This document shows positions 18,537-27,225 of a stretch of DNA of 64,000 nt, piece after piece (the stretch's first letter is position 1; every line of letters begins with the position of its first letter). Where the stretch lies: assembly GCF_000381545.1 (NCBI RefSeq), contig NZ_KB906673.1, positions 496,001 to 560,000 of the forward strand. Reading direction: 5' to 3'. The notes beneath the pieces are model-generated. The model was not told where the DNA came from and made no database searches. It worked only from the letters and a program-made list of their open reading frames with translations. The position numbers and the translations under genes were made by a program. The DNA comes from Rhodonellum psychrophilum GCM71 = DSM 17998. GTDB lineage: Bacteria; Bacteroidota; Bacteroidia; Cytophagales; Cyclobacteriaceae.

Positions 18537-19214
18537 ATGAGTATTTTGAGTGTAAAGCAGGTTTCAAAAACCTATCAAAGCGGAAGCCGGAAATTGACGG
18601 TGTTGGATGAAGTGAATTTTGACATCCAGGCTGGAGACACCATTGCCATCGTGGGGCCTTCAGGAAGTGGAAAAACGACTCTTTTGGGCTTGTGTGCGGG
18701 ACTGGATTCTGCGAGTACAGGCAGCGTAAGTCTCAATGGCCAATCCATGGAAAATCTCTCCGAAGACCAAAGAGCCGATATCAGAAGCAAATTCGTTGGG
18801 TTTATTTTCCAGAATTTTCAATTGTTGCCCACTTTGACTGCCCTTGAAAATGTGATGGTGCCACTGGAGCTCAAGAAGCGGAAAGACGCCAAGCAAAAAG
18901 CATTGGAGCTTTTGACGAAAGTCGGTCTTGGCAACAGGGCCACCCACTACCCAACTCAACTTTCCGGAGGTGAACAGCAGCGTGTCTCGATTGCACGTGC
19001 TTTTGCCAACGAGCCCAAGATTTTGTTTGCTGATGAACCCACAGGAAATTTGGATACGGAGACTGGCGAGATGATTGAAAAACTAATTTTTGACCTCAAT
19101 AAAGAACAGGGAACAACCTTGGTTTTGGTGACCCACGACTTGGAATTGGCCAAAAAAACCAATCGGATCATCCATATCAAAGGAGGTAAAATTCAGGAGG
19201 ACACTTATGCATAA
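18537..19214 (+). CDS. ybbA: ABC transporter ATP-binding protein, YbbA/LolD type
   Basis: A cytoplasmic ATPase of about 225 residues. Walker A is GPSGSGKTT, the Q-loop is FQNFQL, the signature is LSGGEQQR and Walker B is ILFADEPTGNLD, with the switch His in LVTHD. It belongs to the MacB/LolD class that drives FtsX-like permeases. I use the ATG at 18537 (MSILSVKQVSK), not the in-frame TTG at 18510. Its end overlaps the permease start by 8 bases. It is divergent from tesA, suggesting a role in release or handling of envelope lipids or hydrophobic compounds. Confidence 0.93.
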   Translation: MSILSVKQVSKTYQSGSRKLTVLDEVNFDIQAGDTIAIVGPSGSGKTTLLGLCAGLDSASTGSVSLNGQSMENLSEDQRADIRSKFVGFIFQNFQLLPTLTALENVMVPLELKKRKDAKQKALELLTKVGLGNRATHYPTQLSGGEQQRVSIARAFANEPKILFADEPTGNLDTETGEMIEKLIFDLNKEQGTTLVLVTHDLELAKKTNRIIHIKGGKIQEDTYA

Positions 19215-21726
19215 TCTTTCCTGGATCCTAAAAATGGCCTTTCGGGATTTCCGAAAAAATGTGGCCAAACTCCTGCTTTTTGTCTCTTCCATTGTGATCG
19301 GAATCGCGGCATTGGTCGGGATCAGTTCCTTTGGAGACAACCTCAGCCAAGACATAAACAATCAGGCCAAAGAGTTGATGGGGGCAGATTTGGAATTGAA
19401 AAACAATCAACCTTTAGGCGAACAGCCAACAGACTCCATTGCAACCCGAATCGCAGAGGAAATTAATTTTGCGAGCATGGTGGTTTTTCCGGCTACCGAC
19501 GATAGCCGATTGACGCAGGTGAGGGCTTTGGCCGGTGAATATCCCTTTTATGGAAAGCTGGAAACCCTGCCCGAATCCGCTGAATCCAGTTTCAGGTCCG
19601 GCGGTCGCAAAGCATTGGTCGAAAAACTCCTCTTGGCTCAATTCAACGCCCAAGTGGGAGACAGTATCAAAATAGGTGAACTGACATTCCTGATTGAAGG
19701 GGAACTTCAAAAAGTCCCCGGCCAAACGGGCATCACCGCATCGGTAGCGCCTGCAGTCTACATTCCGATGGAATATGTCGAAGCAACAGGTCTGATCCAA
19801 TATGGAAGCAGATTGAACTACCTCCGGTACTATGAACTTCCTTCTGACCAGGATCCGGAGTTGTTGAAAACAAAATATGAGGCCCAATGGGATGAGGCGC
19901 GGATTGATGCGGATACCTTGGCCGATCGAAAAAGATCCACAGGCCGGTCTTTCCAAAATCTTTCCAACTTCCTGAGCTTGGTAGCTTTTATTGCACTGCT
20001 TTTGGGTTGTGTGGGCGTTGCGAGTGCTGTCAATGTATTCGTTAAAGAAAAACTGGCGTCTGTCGCAGTATTGCGTTGTTTGGGTGTTTCCTCTTGGAGT
20101 GCAATGCTGATTTATTTGACACAAATCCTAATGATGGGTTTGCTGGGATCTTTATTGGGGGCGGGATTGGGAACTTTGTTGCAGTTTGCCCTTCCGGCGG
20201 TTTTCAAGGATTTTTTGCCTGTAGCCGTTACTGTTCAGGTTTCTTGGACAAGCGTAGGCTTTGGGGTGCTGACTGGGTTGTTTGTCTCGGTTCTATTTGC
20301 TTTGCTGCCACTTTTGAAAATAAGGAAAGTGTCTCCCATGGCTACGCTTAGGCCCGAGGCAGGAGAAACGAAAATCAGTCGTGATCCTCTTCGATGGGCG
20401 GTGATCGTGACGATTTTGCTCTTTATTTTCGGATTCAGTTTTTACCTTTTGAAAGATTGGAAGGTTGCTTTGGGATTCACGGGCTTTGTGGTTTTTGCAT
20501 TTGCAACACTTTGGACAGTTGCACTGGGGATCATGTGGATGATCAGAAGATTTCTTCCGCTATCGCTCCAATACCCCATCCGCCAATCCTTAGCCAACCT
20601 TTATCGACCCAACAACCAAACCGTATCCTTGATCGCAACCATCGGCTTGGGAACGGCCATGATCAGCACGCTCTTCTTTGTCCAAAACCAGCTTTTGGAT
20701 GAAGCGAGATTTGCAGGGAAGGAAGATCAACCCAACATGTTGCTTTTTGACATTCAATCCCATCAGGTGGATGCAGTGGCCGGCAGGATCAAAGACAGAA
20801 ACCTGCCCATCATGCAACAAGTACCGATTGTGACCATGGCTTTGGAATCTATCAATGGGCTGACGAAGAAGGCAAATGAAGACCTTCCCGAAGAAGAGCG
20901 AAGGTCCAGGGGATTGTACAATCGAGAATTTAGGGTCTCTTACCGAGATACTTTGATCGCTTCGGAGCGATTGGTAAAGGGAAACCTGCGCAAGGTCGAA
21001 AATCAAGGAGACAGTGTTTTTGTTTCTTTTGATCAAGGCTATGCCGAAAGAACGGGAATCAATCTTGGCGATGAGATTATCTTTAATGTCCAGGGAAGGC
21101 CGATCAAGACCTTTGTGGGAAGTTTTAGGGACATCAAGTTCAATCAGGTTTCCACCAATTTCCTGGTTCTGTTTCCAGAAAATGTGCTGAACAATGCGCC
21201 AAAATTCCATGTCTTGATTACCAAAACGGCCAATGATCGACAAGCCGCCGATGTGCAGTCTGAGATTGTCCGGGAATTTCCCAATATTTCCGTCATCAAC
21301 TTGGGGATGATCGTGGAGACGCTGGAAGAGATTCTTGGTAAAATCAGTTTTGTGATTCAGTTTATGGCCTTCTTCAGCATTATTACAGGGATATTGGTCC
21401 TCATCAGTTCTTTGATCATCAGCAAATACCAGCGGATGAAGGAAAGTATTTTGCTGCGGACACTTGGGGCAAGCAGCGGAGTCGTGAGCAAGATCAATAC
21501 TTTGGAATATTTCTTTTTGGGGAGTTTGGCATCATTGAGCGGAATAATGCTGTCTTTTTTAGCAACAGGACTGTTGAGCAAGTTTGTTTTTGAATTGCCT
21601 TTTAGGGCAGCATTCAAGGAGGCGTTTTTCGTTTATCTTGCCATCACGCTGCTGACGGTCATCCTTGGCTGGTTGAATGGAAGGAAAATCGTGAAAGTTG
21701 CCCCTATGGAGATTTTGAGAGAATAG
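19207..21726 (+). CDS. ybbP: FtsX-like ABC transporter permease, YbbP type
   Basis: An 839-residue inner-membrane permease. One N-terminal helix (residues about 15-40) is followed by a large periplasmic domain, two sets of FtsX-type helices at about 255-370 and 400-450, a second periplasmic domain at about 490-690, and a final three-helix FtsX module (about 705-835) with ESILLRTLGASSGVV. The duplicated architecture is that of E. coli YbbP. The start ATG lies inside the end of the ATPase gene, indicating translational coupling. The transported substrate is unknown. Confidence 0.92.
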   Translation: MHNLSWILKMAFRDFRKNVAKLLLFVSSIVIGIAALVGISSFGDNLSQDINNQAKELMGADLELKNNQPLGEQPTDSIATRIAEEINFASMVVFPATDDSRLTQVRALAGEYPFYGKLETLPESAESSFRSGGRKALVEKLLLAQFNAQVGDSIKIGELTFLIEGELQKVPGQTGITASVAPAVYIPMEYVEATGLIQYGSRLNYLRYYELPSDQDPELLKTKYEAQWDEARIDADTLADRKRSTGRSFQNLSNFLSLVAFIALLLGCVGVASAVNVFVKEKLASVAVLRCLGVSSWSAMLIYLTQILMMGLLGSLLGAGLGTLLQFALPAVFKDFLPVAVTVQVSWTSVGFGVLTGLFVSVLFALLPLLKIRKVSPMATLRPEAGETKISRDPLRWAVIVTILLFIFGFSFYLLKDWKVALGFTGFVVFAFATLWTVALGIMWMIRRFLPLSLQYPIRQSLANLYRPNNQTVSLIATIGLGTAMISTLFFVQNQLLDEARFAGKEDQPNMLLFDIQSHQVDAVAGRIKDRNLPIMQQVPIVTMALESINGLTKKANEDLPEEERRSRGLYNREFRVSYRDTLIASERLVKGNLRKVENQGDSVFVSFDQGYAERTGINLGDEIIFNVQGRPIKTFVGSFRDIKFNQVSTNFLVLFPENVLNNAPKFHVLITKTANDRQAADVQSEIVREFPNISVINLGMIVETLEEILGKISFVIQFMAFFSIITGILVLISSLIISKYQRMKESILLRTLGASSGVVSKINTLEYFFLGSLASLSGIMLSFLATGLLSKFVFELPFRAAFKEAFFVYLAITLLTVILGWLNGRKIVKVAPMEILRE

Positions 21727-21749
21727 GTTTGCTGAAATAGAAGCAGTGG

Positions 21750-21798
21750 AAAACCTACACAAAGGATCCTTCAATTAGGGGACTTTGTGTGGGTTTTT
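21750..21798 (+). terminator. Terminator after the ABC exporter operon
   Basis: AAACCTACACAAAG pairs with CTTTGTGTGGGTTT (one G-U pair) and is followed by a T-run. It lies about 25 bases after the permease stop. Confidence 0.8.
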
Positions 21799-21899
21799 TT
21801 ATCTGAAATTCACCAGTTGATTGGGAAATTAATCAAATTAAGGTTTTGTGGTTTTTTAATATTTACCTATACTTGAAGTTTATAGCCAAACCAAACCGG

Positions 21900-22334
21900 A
21901 TGAAAAAATCACTTTTGCTTTTTCTGATGCTTTTTTGTTCATTTTTTCTTGTGAAAAATGTAACTGCCCAAGTTCACGCAGGTCTTTACCATGGTGGTGT
22001 CTTGAGCCAGATTGGGGTCGGTACGGATATCGATAAAAAATATTTTGGGGAAGTACGGTTTCTCGCAGGTGATGTGGTGAACTATGTCTATGGTATTGAG
22101 GCCTTAGGTCATGTCAATTTAAAACGATCCGATTGGTACAATGTGCACCTTGGCTTGATGTTGGGTATATCTTCAATTGATAATGGTAAATTTGGTTTGC
22201 CCATTGGATTGAGTTTCAAACCCCTTGAAAACCACCGACAATTTTCCATTTTGTTGGAAGGAACGCCCATGTATGCCTATGATTTTACTGTAAGGGCTAA
22301 TATTGGATTGCGCTATACTTTCAGAAAAGACTAA
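21900..22334 (+). CDS. Small exported beta-rich (porin-like) protein, unknown
   Basis: A protein of about 144 residues. The ATG at 21900 begins a signal peptide (MKKSLLLFLMLFCSFFLVKN, cut near VTAQ). The mature chain shows alternating beta strands (HAGLYHGGVLSQIGVGTDI, FGEVRFLAGDVVNYVYGIE, VHLGLMLGISS) and ends NIGLRYTFRKD, typical of small outer-membrane barrels of Bacteroidota. An in-frame TTG at 21846 would add an unlikely leader. No function can be given. Confidence 0.75.
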   Translation: MKKSLLLFLMLFCSFFLVKNVTAQVHAGLYHGGVLSQIGVGTDIDKKYFGEVRFLAGDVVNYVYGIEALGHVNLKRSDWYNVHLGLMLGISSIDNGKFGLPIGLSFKPLENHRQFSILLEGTPMYAYDFTVRANIGLRYTFRKD

Positions 22335-22357
22335 TAATACTCTTTTTTCTCATCGCT

Positions 22358-22398
22358 AAAAAACCGGATGCTCTTTATTGGGAGATTCGGTTTTTTTT
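22358..22398 (+). terminator. Terminator after small barrel gene
   Basis: AAAAAACCG and ATGCTC pair imperfectly with GGAGAT and CGGTTTTTTTT. A-runs and T-runs lie on the two sides. It ends 45 bases before the next start. Confidence 0.65.
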
Positions 22399-22442
22399 AT
22401 TGGCACAAAAAAGATTATTTTTCAATGTCAAATCACAAGACT

Positions 22443-24032
22443 ATGAAAAAATCAATACTGCTGCTTCTTTTTACAATTTTTCTATTCCCCGAATCCAATT
22501 TTGCGCAAGTCATGCCTTCTCCCGATCGAAAGGAAGGGGATGGACCTTATGATCGGCTCATCATTCGGGGTGTCAACCTGATCAATGGGACAGGTTCGCC
22601 TACCATTGGCCCTGTGGATATCGTGGTGGAAAAAAACAGGATTGTCGAAATCAGTGTAGTGGGCTATCCCGGACTTCCGATAAAGGAAGGGGGAAGACCA
22701 AAAGCAGGAACCAATGACAAAGTCATGGACTTGGAAGGACATTATCTTTTACCAGGTCTGATCGATATGCATGGACATATTGGGGGTGCTGGGCAGGGAA
22801 CTCCAGCCGAATACGTATTCAAACTCTGGATGGCGCATGGCATCACGACGGTGAGGGATCCTTCTGCAGGCAATGGGCTGAATTGGGTCTTGGACCACAA
22901 GAAAAAATCGGCGGCCAATACCATCACCGCACCCAGGCTTTTGGCCTACACGAGTTTTGGTCAAGGGGCCACAAAACCAATCACCAATGCGACCGAAGCG
23001 AAAGCCTGGGTGAATGAAAATGCAAAAAAAGGAGCAGATGGGATCAAATTTTTTGGAGCCAAGCCGGAAGTGATGCAGGCCGCGATGGAAGAAAACAAGA
23101 GAATTGGTTTGAGATCTGCCATGCACCATGCCCAAATGGATGTGGCCAGGTGGAATGTCTTGCATTCTGCCAGGGCTGGACTGACGACCATGGAGCATTG
23201 GTATGGTTTACCGGAAGCCCTATTCGAAGACCGGACCATTCAGGATTATCGATTGGATTACAACTATCAGAATGAGCAGCATCGGTTTGCGGAAGCGGGA
23301 AAACTCTGGAAGCAGGCTGCGGCGCCTTATTCAGATCATTGGAACAAAGTGATGCAGGAATTGCTGGACCTGGATTTCACCATTGATCCCACCTTCAACA
23401 TCTATGAAGCCAATCGGGATTTGATGCGGGCAAGAAGGGCCGAATGGCATGAAGAATATACCTTGCCTTCTTTGTGGAGGTTTTATAAGCCTTCCCGAGA
23501 ATCCCATGGCTCCTATTGGTTTGATTGGACGACAGAGGAAGAAATCCAGTGGAAAGAAAATTACCGCCTTTGGATGACCTTTGTGAACGAATACAAGAAC
23601 CGTGGTGGAAGGGTGACGGCAGGATCTGATTCAGGTTTTATTTATCAGTTGTATGGATTTGCCTTTATTCGGGAATTGGAATTGCTGCGTGAAGCGGGTT
23701 TTCATCCCTTGGAAGTCATCAGGGCAGCCACCCTTCATGCTTCGGAGGCCTTGGGAATGGACAATGAAATCGGCTCAGTGGAAGTTGGTAAATTGGCGGA
23801 TTTTGTAATCCTTGAAGAAAATCCGCTTCAAAATATCAAAGTGCTTTATGGCACCGGCGCGATTAGAATCGGGCCGGACAATGAACCGATCAGAGTTGGC
23901 GGAGTGAAATATACCGTCAAAGACGGAATTGTATATGATGCCAAACAAATGCTGGAAGATGCCCGCAAGATCGTACAGGAACACAAGGCCCGGGAAAACA
24001 GTCGGATCACGCAACCTGGATTGGATTGGTAG
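22443..24032 (+). CDS. Secreted amidohydrolase family protein
   Basis: A protein of about 529 residues with a signal peptide (MKKSILLLLFTIFLFPESNF, then AQ) from the ATG at 22443; an ATG at 22425 is also in frame. The metal-dependent amidohydrolase fold is clear: an N-terminal beta domain (IIRGVNLINGTGSP), the HxH metal site in LIDMHGHIGG, SAMHHAQ, MEHW, and the catalytic Asp in TAGSDSGF. The C-terminal VGKLADFVILEENPLQNIK is the usual closing strand. These enzymes hydrolyse peptides, imides or related compounds; the substrate here is unknown. Its location is probably periplasmic. Confidence 0.9.
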   Translation: MKKSILLLLFTIFLFPESNFAQVMPSPDRKEGDGPYDRLIIRGVNLINGTGSPTIGPVDIVVEKNRIVEISVVGYPGLPIKEGGRPKAGTNDKVMDLEGHYLLPGLIDMHGHIGGAGQGTPAEYVFKLWMAHGITTVRDPSAGNGLNWVLDHKKKSAANTITAPRLLAYTSFGQGATKPITNATEAKAWVNENAKKGADGIKFFGAKPEVMQAAMEENKRIGLRSAMHHAQMDVARWNVLHSARAGLTTMEHWYGLPEALFEDRTIQDYRLDYNYQNEQHRFAEAGKLWKQAAAPYSDHWNKVMQELLDLDFTIDPTFNIYEANRDLMRARRAEWHEEYTLPSLWRFYKPSRESHGSYWFDWTTEEEIQWKENYRLWMTFVNEYKNRGGRVTAGSDSGFIYQLYGFAFIRELELLREAGFHPLEVIRAATLHASEALGMDNEIGSVEVGKLADFVILEENPLQNIKVLYGTGAIRIGPDNEPIRVGGVKYTVKDGIVYDAKQMLEDARKIVQEHKARENSRITQPGLDW

Positions 24033-24182
24033 GATCTTGATTGGTAAAAGGGATTTTTTCTGAAATTCTCAATTAATTTAAAATGCCTCTTATTGTGTGT
24101 TGGTGATGAACCCCCTTAATGAAGTCAATATTTATTGAAAGCGCTCTTAATTATCAAGTAATCCCCACTTTTCAGCCAAAAT

Positions 24183-24983
24183 ATGCCCGAAATTCAAGTG
24201 AATAATACCAAGTTGTTTTATGTCAAGGAAGGGAATGGGGAGGAGACCGTTTTCTTTTCCCATGGATTACTTTGGAGTCATAAGATGTTTAGAGAACAAA
24301 TAGACTTCCTTAAAATTAAATATACCGTGATCGCCTATGACCATCGTGGTCAAGGCAAAAGTCAAGTGTCCGAAGGGAATTATGATATGGATCTGCTGAC
24401 TTTGGACGCACTGGCCTTGATCGATGCGCTGGTAGGCAAGCCCGTTCATTTCGTGGGTTTGTCCATGGGGGGATTTGTGGGGATGAGATTGGCGGCGAGG
24501 TATCCGGGAAGAATCAAAAGTTTAATCTTAATGGAAACTTCCGAACAGCCAGAACCAAAAGAAAATCTCCTGAAGTACAAGCTCCTCAATGCTATCGTTC
24601 GGTGGTTTGGGGTGATTCCACCCGTTGCCAAATCGGTGATGAAGATTATGTTTGCCAAAAGCTGGCTTGAAAATCCGGAAAACAAAGAATCGTTTGATTA
24701 TTGGATGCAGGAACTCAAATCCAATCATAAATCCATTGCCAAGTCGGTGGAAGCAGTCATCTACCGAAAGGGTGTGGAAGAAGAAATCAAGAAAATAATC
24801 TGCCCGACGCTGATCATCGTAGGTGATGAAGATGTGGCCACCACACCCGAAAAAGCAAGATTCATCCAAAAATCCATTCCCAACTCCAAAATGCACCTGC
24901 TTCATGGTGCAGGACACAGCAGCAGCATCGAAAAACCTGATGAAATCAATCGGCTTCTCAGTGACTGGTTGGCGGTCCACTAA
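24183..24983 (+). CDS. Alpha/beta hydrolase
   Basis: A 266-residue cytoplasmic alpha/beta-hydrolase fold protein. The oxyanion HG is in FSHGLLWSH, followed by YDHRGQGKS, the nucleophile elbow GLSMGG (Ser94), an acidic residue in IVGDEDVATTP and His245 in GAGHSSSIEKP. It is similar in outline to lactonase or carboxylesterase enzymes of aromatic degradation. It lies just upstream of, and in the same direction as, the MarR-YceI-MhqOD cluster, but a promoter separates them, so participation in that pathway is only possible. Confidence 0.9.
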   Translation: MPEIQVNNTKLFYVKEGNGEETVFFSHGLLWSHKMFREQIDFLKIKYTVIAYDHRGQGKSQVSEGNYDMDLLTLDALALIDALVGKPVHFVGLSMGGFVGMRLAARYPGRIKSLILMETSEQPEPKENLLKYKLLNAIVRWFGVIPPVAKSVMKIMFAKSWLENPENKESFDYWMQELKSNHKSIAKSVEAVIYRKGVEEEIKKIICPTLIIVGDEDVATTPEKARFIQKSIPNSKMHLLHGAGHSSSIEKPDEINRLLSDWLAVH

Positions 24984-25023
24984 GCCCTGTCAATTAATAA
25001 TTTACAAATAAATCCAATTTTTT

Positions 25024-25054
25024 TTGGATGCAGGGAAACCTTTCCTTACATTTA
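25024..25054 (+). promoter_or_regulatory. Bacteroidota-type promoter of the MarR gene
   Basis: TTG (25024-25026) and TACATTTA (25047-25054) are 20 bases apart, matching the Bacteroidota housekeeping pattern TTG-N19-21-TAnnTTTG with one mismatch at the end. The candidate operator at 25057 begins 3 bases later. Confidence 0.55.
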
Positions 25055-25056
25055 CA

Positions 25057-25066
25057 TGTATATACA
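25057..25066. promoter_or_regulatory. Candidate MarR operator TGTATATACA
   Basis: This is a perfect 10-bp palindrome at the expected transcription start of the MarR gene. Near-identical decamers occur before yceI at 25561 and 25576. Binding here would block its own transcription. Confidence 0.5.
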
Positions 25067-25091
25067 ATTAATACAAAAACAATAGATACAC

Positions 25092-25541
25092 GTGAAGTTA
25101 GAAGAAGCCATAAAGCAAAAAGAATTCAAAGACCCTTTCAACAAGGCCGTGGTCAATTTGCTTTATAGCCAAAGCTATATTGTATCCAACCAAAGCTGTT
25201 TGTTCAAGCCTTTGGGGATATCACCGGAGCAATACAATGTTTTGCGAATATTGAAAGGCCAAAAAGGCCAACCGATAACGGTTTCTTCGATTCAAGAACG
25301 GATGTTGAACAGAATGTCCAATGCGTCTCGATTGGTAGAAAAATTGAAACAAAAAGAACTTGTCATCAGAGAGGAATGTCCCACGGATAGAAGGCAAGTG
25401 GATATTTTGATCACCGAGAAAGGCTTGAAAATTTTGACAGAATTGGAAGAGGCCGTTTATGCCTTCAATAGGAAAATAATCAATCTGTCAGAGGAAGAAG
25501 TGGATCAACTCAATTTTCTTTTGGATAAAATGAGAGGCTGA
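25092..25541 (+). CDS. MarR family transcriptional regulator
   Basis: A 149-residue winged-helix dimeric repressor. The DNA-binding core covers about residues 45-110 (SPEQYNVLRILKGQKGQPIT, MLNRMSNASRLVEKL, the wing ECPTDRRQVDILITEKG). The start is GTG at 25092. There is one Cys near residue 37 (SNQSCLFKPLG), in the region where MhqR/OhrR-type regulators sense oxidants or quinones, and a second in the wing. It heads a cluster with YceI and MhqO/MhqD-like genes and probably represses them and itself through TGTATANACA sites (inference). Confidence 0.92.
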   Translation: MKLEEAIKQKEFKDPFNKAVVNLLYSQSYIVSNQSCLFKPLGISPEQYNVLRILKGQKGQPITVSSIQERMLNRMSNASRLVEKLKQKELVIREECPTDRRQVDILITEKGLKILTELEEAVYAFNRKIINLSEEEVDQLNFLLDKMRG

Positions 25542-25560
25542 GTTTTTTTAAGCCTATTGA

Positions 25561-25585
25561 TGTATAGACAAAGAATGTAGAGACA
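25561..25585. promoter_or_regulatory. Two direct candidate MarR operators before yceI
   Basis: TGTATAGACA (25561-25570) and TGTAGAGACA (25576-25585) lie 15 bases apart, start to start, in the 84-base gap between the MarR and YceI genes. They match the palindrome TGTATATACA upstream of the MarR gene. Confidence 0.5.
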
Positions 25586-25625
25586 TAATAAAAAAAATAA
25601 AATATAAACAAAAACCAATAAAATC

Positions 25626-26171
25626 ATGAGCACATCAACAGCAAGTACCACAACCAAATGGGCAATTGACCCAACACATTCTGAGGTTTCATTCAAAGTG
25701 AAGCACTTGGTTATCTCTACGGTAACTGGAAATTTCAAAAGTTTTGAAGGTTCGATAGAAACTGAATCTGAAGATTTCGACCAAGCAAAAGTTGCTTTCA
25801 CCGCGGACATCGACAGTATCGATACCAATCAGAAAGATAGAGATGCACATTTGAAATCAGGAGATTTCTTTGATGCAGAGAAATTCCCTAAATTGATTTT
25901 TTCAAATGGTGTTTTGGAAAACAAGAATGGCGAATTCACATTGAACGGTCATCTCACCATCAAAGACATCACCAAGCCAATTGAATTGTCGGTGGAATTC
26001 GGTGGAATCGCCGGAGATCCTTACGGAAACACCAAAGCTGGATTTGAACTTGAAGGCAAAATTAGCAGAAAAGAATTTGGACTGACCTGGTCAGCAATCA
26101 CCGAAGCGGGAAGTGTAGTAGTAGGCGATCAAATCAGGATCATTGCCAGCATCCAATTGGTGAAAAATTAA
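25626..26171 (+). CDS. yceI: YceI family lipid-binding protein
   Basis: A 181-residue lipocalin-like barrel of the YceI family, which binds polyisoprenoids or other long hydrophobic molecules. Family hallmarks are WAIDPTHSEVSFKVKHLVIS at the N-terminus, DRDAHLKSGDFFDAEKFPKL in the middle and GLTWSAITEAGSVVVGD near the end. There is no signal peptide, so this copy is predicted cytoplasmic, unlike E. coli YceI. It lies between the MarR gene and the dioxygenase gene. A role in quinone or isoprenoid handling fits the setting but is inference. Confidence 0.93.
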   Translation: MSTSTASTTTKWAIDPTHSEVSFKVKHLVISTVTGNFKSFEGSIETESEDFDQAKVAFTADIDSIDTNQKDRDAHLKSGDFFDAEKFPKLIFSNGVLENKNGEFTLNGHLTIKDITKPIELSVEFGGIAGDPYGNTKAGFELEGKISRKEFGLTWSAITEAGSVVVGDQIRIIASIQLVKN

Positions 26172-26274
26172 GCAAGAAAAATTGGCTTGTCCAAGCCATG
26201 GAAATAAATGCCCAGGCTTGGACAAGCCCTTTTGAAAAACCAATAGCATACGCAGCCATTAAAAAAACAGCATC

Positions 26275-27225
26275 ATGAAACCACGCATCACAGGGATCCA
26301 TCACATCACCGCTATCGCCGGCAGTCCACAAAGAAACATCGATTTCTATACCGGGATTCTTGGGCTCAGGCTGGTGAAAAAAACGATCAACTTTGACGCT
26401 CCAGGCGTTTACCATTTTTATTTTGGGGATGAGTTGGGAGCACCTGGAACCGTTTTCACCACTTTCCCTTTTGAAGGGGCTAAAAAAGGAGTGAAGGGAA
26501 CAGGGGAGATGACGTATACGGCATTTTCAATTCCAAAAAACGCACTCCCTTTTTGGGTTGCGCGACTGGAAAACTATAAAATCCCGATTTCTTCAATCCT
26601 CAAACGTTTCGATGAAACGTACATCAGGTTTGAGGATCACGATGGAATGGGGATTGAGTTGGTGGCGACGGATGATGATAACCGCCTTGGATGGTCTTAT
26701 GGGAACATTTCACTTGAAAATTCCATCAAGGGTTTTTTTGGAGCAACGTTGAATCTTAAGGCAAAAGAAGCCACAGAAAGATTAATGACACAATTTATGG
26801 ATTACCATTTCATTCAGTCCGAAGGGAATAGATTCCGATATGGAACCCAGGGAAAGCCCGGGGATATCGTTGATATTGTGGTGGATGAAAAGGGAAAGCC
26901 AGGAGTCCAAAGTGCAGGAACAGTGCACCATATTGCTTTCAGGACAGCCAATGAAGCCTCTCAATTGGAGGTGCAGAAGATTCTGATGGAAAATGGCTAT
27001 CATGTAACCGAGGTAAAAGACAGGAATTATTTCAAATCGATTTATTTCCGCGAGCCAGGTGGAGTGTTGTTTGAAATCGCGACAGATGAACCCGGTTTTG
27101 CCATCGATGAGGATGTGGATCATTTGGGAGAATTGATCAAATTGCCCGATTGGGCTGAGCCAAACCGTGAAAAACTCGTGGCAAGATTGGCAAAGGTAAA
27201 ATTGAATATTGAAGACTATGGCTGA
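26275..27225 (+). CDS. mhqO: Ring-cleaving dioxygenase of the VOC superfamily, MhqO-like
   Basis: A 316-residue extradiol-type dioxygenase with two glyoxalase/VOC modules. The first starts GIHHITAIAGSPQRNIDFYT; the second starts TVHHIAFRT and ends REPGGVLFEIATDEPGF, giving the His/His/Glu metal set. It closely resembles B. subtilis MhqO/MhqA-like proteins that cleave or detoxify hydroquinones. The stop overlaps the next gene's ATG by 8 bases, so the two are translationally coupled. Confidence 0.92.
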   Translation: MKPRITGIHHITAIAGSPQRNIDFYTGILGLRLVKKTINFDAPGVYHFYFGDELGAPGTVFTTFPFEGAKKGVKGTGEMTYTAFSIPKNALPFWVARLENYKIPISSILKRFDETYIRFEDHDGMGIELVATDDDNRLGWSYGNISLENSIKGFFGATLNLKAKEATERLMTQFMDYHFIQSEGNRFRYGTQGKPGDIVDIVVDEKGKPGVQSAGTVHHIAFRTANEASQLEVQKILMENGYHVTEVKDRNYFKSIYFREPGGVLFEIATDEPGFAIDEDVDHLGELIKLPDWAEPNREKLVARLAKVKLNIEDYG

